Assembly: GCA_024742305.1 (NCBI GenBank)
Contig: JANSYQ010000004.1
Coordinates: 124,001-188,000 of the forward strand
Direction: 5' to 3'
Length of the DNA stretch: 64,000 bases
From: a bacterium
GTDB taxonomy: Bacteria; Bacteroidota; Bacteroidia; Flavobacteriales_D; Crocinitomicaceae
Notes under the pieces: model-generated
Databases searched by the model: none
What the model was told of the DNA's origin: nothing
Seen by the model: the letters and a program-made list of their open reading frames with translations, nothing else
Program-made: the position numbers and the translations under genes
Part shown: one piece after another, positions 61,916 through 64,000 of the stretch
Position numbering within the stretch: the first letter of the stretch is position 1
How the letters are laid out: every line of letters begins with the position of its first letter

Positions 61916-64000
61916 ATGGGTATTCAAAAGTTCTTTTTTACAATAGCCTTAGTTATATTTTCATTTTCGACTTTCGCCGGGGTGGAGCAGTACAGTACGA
62001 GACGAGAAGGCTCAGATATTTTCGTCGGTAATTCGTTCGAAGTCTTTGATGGTCAATATGTAACAATGCTAAATATTCCATCATGGAACACTGATTTCAC
62101 AAACCATAGGGTTTCAAACACCGTTCAACTTGGAATAAACCCTGAAGTAATTCAGACCAGTGATTATCAGGGTGACATAGAAGTCAGAGTAACTTATGAA
62201 ACCTGGAATGGTAGCGGATTTACATCCACTACTGTAGATCGAACTCTGACTGTGAGTTACGATCACTCAAATCCAACAAATCTTGTTGAGGACCTGTCTA
62301 CGTTTGTTTTTCAAGATGCTCATTTTATCAAGGTTGAAATTTTAACTATTGGCAGTAATTTGAATACCGCCGATCTTTTTATTGAAAGCACTGTAGAGGT
62401 GGAACGATACTATTCATTCGATGGCTCCACCGTTGCCTTTGCCTCATACCAGTTTGCAAGTAACAATGAGTTTGTCGAGGTATTTTGGGACGTGATCGAG
62501 GGAGCTGAGTTTTATGAACTAGAGTGGGTACATATAAATGACTATACCCTAACAAGTGGAGTGTACGAGCCTCAAACCAATTTGTCGTACAACTTTTATA
62601 AGAATTCAACTCGAATAAACACGCGAAATAATTGGTATCGTATTCCAAATATTTTTGATCATGGTTATGTTATTTTCAGAGTTCGAGGCGTAGGATATCA
62701 AGGAACTAATTTTGAAGATAGATACGACGGAACTTGGTCTTCCCCGGAATCAGGTTTGGTTTCAAATATCCCATTTTTCCATAAAATTCCAGTTACTGAA
62801 TTTGATGCGGATATGAACTGGAGTCACAGCTCGGGATATGTTGAAAACGGTAAAAGGTTCGAGTCAATCGGGTATTCAGACGGGTTAGGAAGAGGAAGAC
62901 AATCTCTGTCGAGAAATACTGTGACTGACCAAGTTATTGTAAACAATGTTTATTACGATGAAATAGGAAGGCCTGTTATAAATGATTTATCGACTCCTGT
63001 TGATGGAAATGATATGTCGCATCGCATTAAATTCAATACCCCAGCCGATGCACCTACAAGTGAATTCACTCCAGATAAATTCAATTCGTCTGTTGTTATT
63101 GGAGCTTGTGGAATAGAGTCAAATGCTTTTTGGCAGGGAAGCGGTTCAGGACAGTACTATTCAACATCTAACCCTATCTTAACTGAAGAAAATGGTTTTA
63201 TTCCAGATGCAAATGGTTACTCCTATAACCGTGTTACTTACATGAATGACTACACAGGGCGAGTACTTCGAATTTCAGGATTTGGAGATGACTTGAAACT
63301 GGGCTCTGGACATGAAACACGATTTGTTTATCCTTCCACTAATCAAACCGAACTTAATGAGTTGTTCGGAAGTGAGGTCGGTTACAGTAAGCATTACGAA
63401 AAACAAATTACAATAGATCCTAATGGTCAAGTATATGTACGCTATACTGATATGGCAAGACGTGTGGTAGCAAGTTATATGATGGGACCTAACCCGGATC
63501 AGCTCGATCCACTTCCAAACGGTCAAGGCGGAACACTTGAAACCGTAGACATGATTAACTCCGGAGAGAACAATATTACCTCTGCACCGCCATCATCCAC
63601 AATAATTTACACGGACTATATAGCTGCTGATGGAACAATTACTGTGGATTACGCATTTACTCCACAACAATATCAATCGATTTGTTTACCTGCAAATATT
63701 TGTTTCGACTGTGTGTATGATCTTACACTTACAGTTCGTGATGAGTGTGGGGCAGTGATAGATAATGAAACTGTTCAAATAAACGGTCAAACCTTTAATG
63801 AGATTTGTGATGGGAGCACAAACTACAGTTATCAAAAAGAATTAACTATCACTGCTGGAGAGTACATATTTGAGAAAACGCTAACAGTCAATCAGGAGGC
63901 ATTGGAACAATATTGGTGTGCTTACATTGAAAACTCAACGTGCCTTGATCCGGTTAATATGTTTTTTAATGATAGATACCTAAGTACAGCTTTTGAAGAT
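61916..64000 (+). CDS. Second secreted RHS-like protein, 3' end beyond the window
   Basis: At least 695 aa, open to the right edge, so no stop is seen. ATG 61916 (MGIQKFFFTIALVIFSFSTF) gives a signal peptide ending near FAG. A beta-rich N-terminal 290 residues is followed by clear RHS-family text: Y-S-D-G-L-G-R-G-R-Q, YYDEIGRPVIND, then S-G-H-E-T-R-F-V-Y, LFGSEVGYSKHYEKQ and DPNGQVYVRYTDMARRVVAS, as in Bacteroidota RHS-repeat proteins. Any polymorphic toxin domain would be downstream of the window. It continues the operon 10 bp after the giant gene. Confidence 0.85.
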   Translation, partial: MGIQKFFFTIALVIFSFSTFAGVEQYSTRREGSDIFVGNSFEVFDGQYVTMLNIPSWNTDFTNHRVSNTVQLGINPEVIQTSDYQGDIEVRVTYETWNGSGFTSTTVDRTLTVSYDHSNPTNLVEDLSTFVFQDAHFIKVEILTIGSNLNTADLFIESTVEVERYYSFDGSTVAFASYQFASNNEFVEVFWDVIEGAEFYELEWVHINDYTLTSGVYEPQTNLSYNFYKNSTRINTRNNWYRIPNIFDHGYVIFRVRGVGYQGTNFEDRYDGTWSSPESGLVSNIPFFHKIPVTEFDADMNWSHSSGYVENGKRFESIGYSDGLGRGRQSLSRNTVTDQVIVNNVYYDEIGRPVINDLSTPVDGNDMSHRIKFNTPADAPTSEFTPDKFNSSVVIGACGIESNAFWQGSGSGQYYSTSNPILTEENGFIPDANGYSYNRVTYMNDYTGRVLRISGFGDDLKLGSGHETRFVYPSTNQTELNELFGSEVGYSKHYEKQITIDPNGQVYVRYTDMARRVVASYMMGPNPDQLDPLPNGQGGTLETVDMINSGENNITSAPPSSTIIYTDYIAADGTITVDYAFTPQQYQSICLPANICFDCVYDLTLTVRDECGAVIDNETVQINGQTFNEICDGSTNYSYQKELTITAGEYIFEKTLTVNQEALEQYWCAYIENSTCLDPVNMFFNDRYLSTAFED

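Overview
The window looks like a Bacteroidota (probably Flavobacteriales) chromosome. The evidence is a secreted protein with a C-terminal type IX secretion (T9SS) sorting domain, Bacteroidota-style promoters (-33 TTG and -7 TAnnTTTG), two-component-propeller regulators, membrane-anchored LuxR regulators, a Bacteroidota-type tyrosine recombinase and RHS-like secreted giants. There are two halves, separated near 32.6 kb by a tRNA 3' fragment that I read as one end (attR) of an integrated island.

Island half (1-32.6 kb; its left end lies outside the window). From 14.35 kb leftwards almost everything is on the minus strand in tightly overlapping genes that look viral: two small DNA-binding-like proteins next to a six-unit 20-bp iteron array, a PAPS-reductase-family protein, and a run of short structural-looking proteins. 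These include a 235-aa capsid candidate followed by a hairpin, membrane-anchored proteins with transglutaminase-like, peptidoglycan-binding and annexin-like regions, a GH108-like muramidase and a fused m5C/m6A DNA methyltransferase. I saw no terminase, portal, tail or packaging ATPase, so a tailless virus-like element is my best guess, not a proven identity. Rightwards follow a duplicated-domain protein, a T9SS-exported protein with a beta-barrel and a VWPDYVF-type fibre-like protein, LuxR-type regulators, small membrane and secreted proteins, a complete type III restriction-modification pair (mod-res), and the integrase beside the att site.

Host half (32.6-64 kb). A membrane LuxR regulator, a NarL-type response regulator and two tandem propeller-TM-LytTR sensor-regulators are on the minus strand. 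Divergent from them is a 12-gene operon (40.7-52.1 kb) encoding a type II secretion-like machine: a MORN-repeat protein, four pseudopilin-like proteins with Pro-Ala cleavage sites, GspF, a prepilin peptidase, GspE, the secretin GspD, GspL/PilMN-like, GspM/PilO-like, a lipoprotein and a GspC/PilP-like protein. After a secreted coiled-coil gene on the opposite strand comes a second plus-strand operon (53.2 kb to the window end) encoding a small secreted protein, a DNRLRE-domain protein and two very large RHS-like secreted proteins, the last cut by the window edge.

The most interesting observation is that these two operons start from promoters with the same architecture: two GGGATATCCC palindromes with centres exactly 22 bp apart, then TTG, then 20 bp, then a -7 element. 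This suggests one regulator controls the secretion machine and the RHS-like cluster together, and that the RHS-like proteins could be its substrates. The adjacent LytTR sensor pair is the natural candidate regulator, but neither link is proven by sequence alone.
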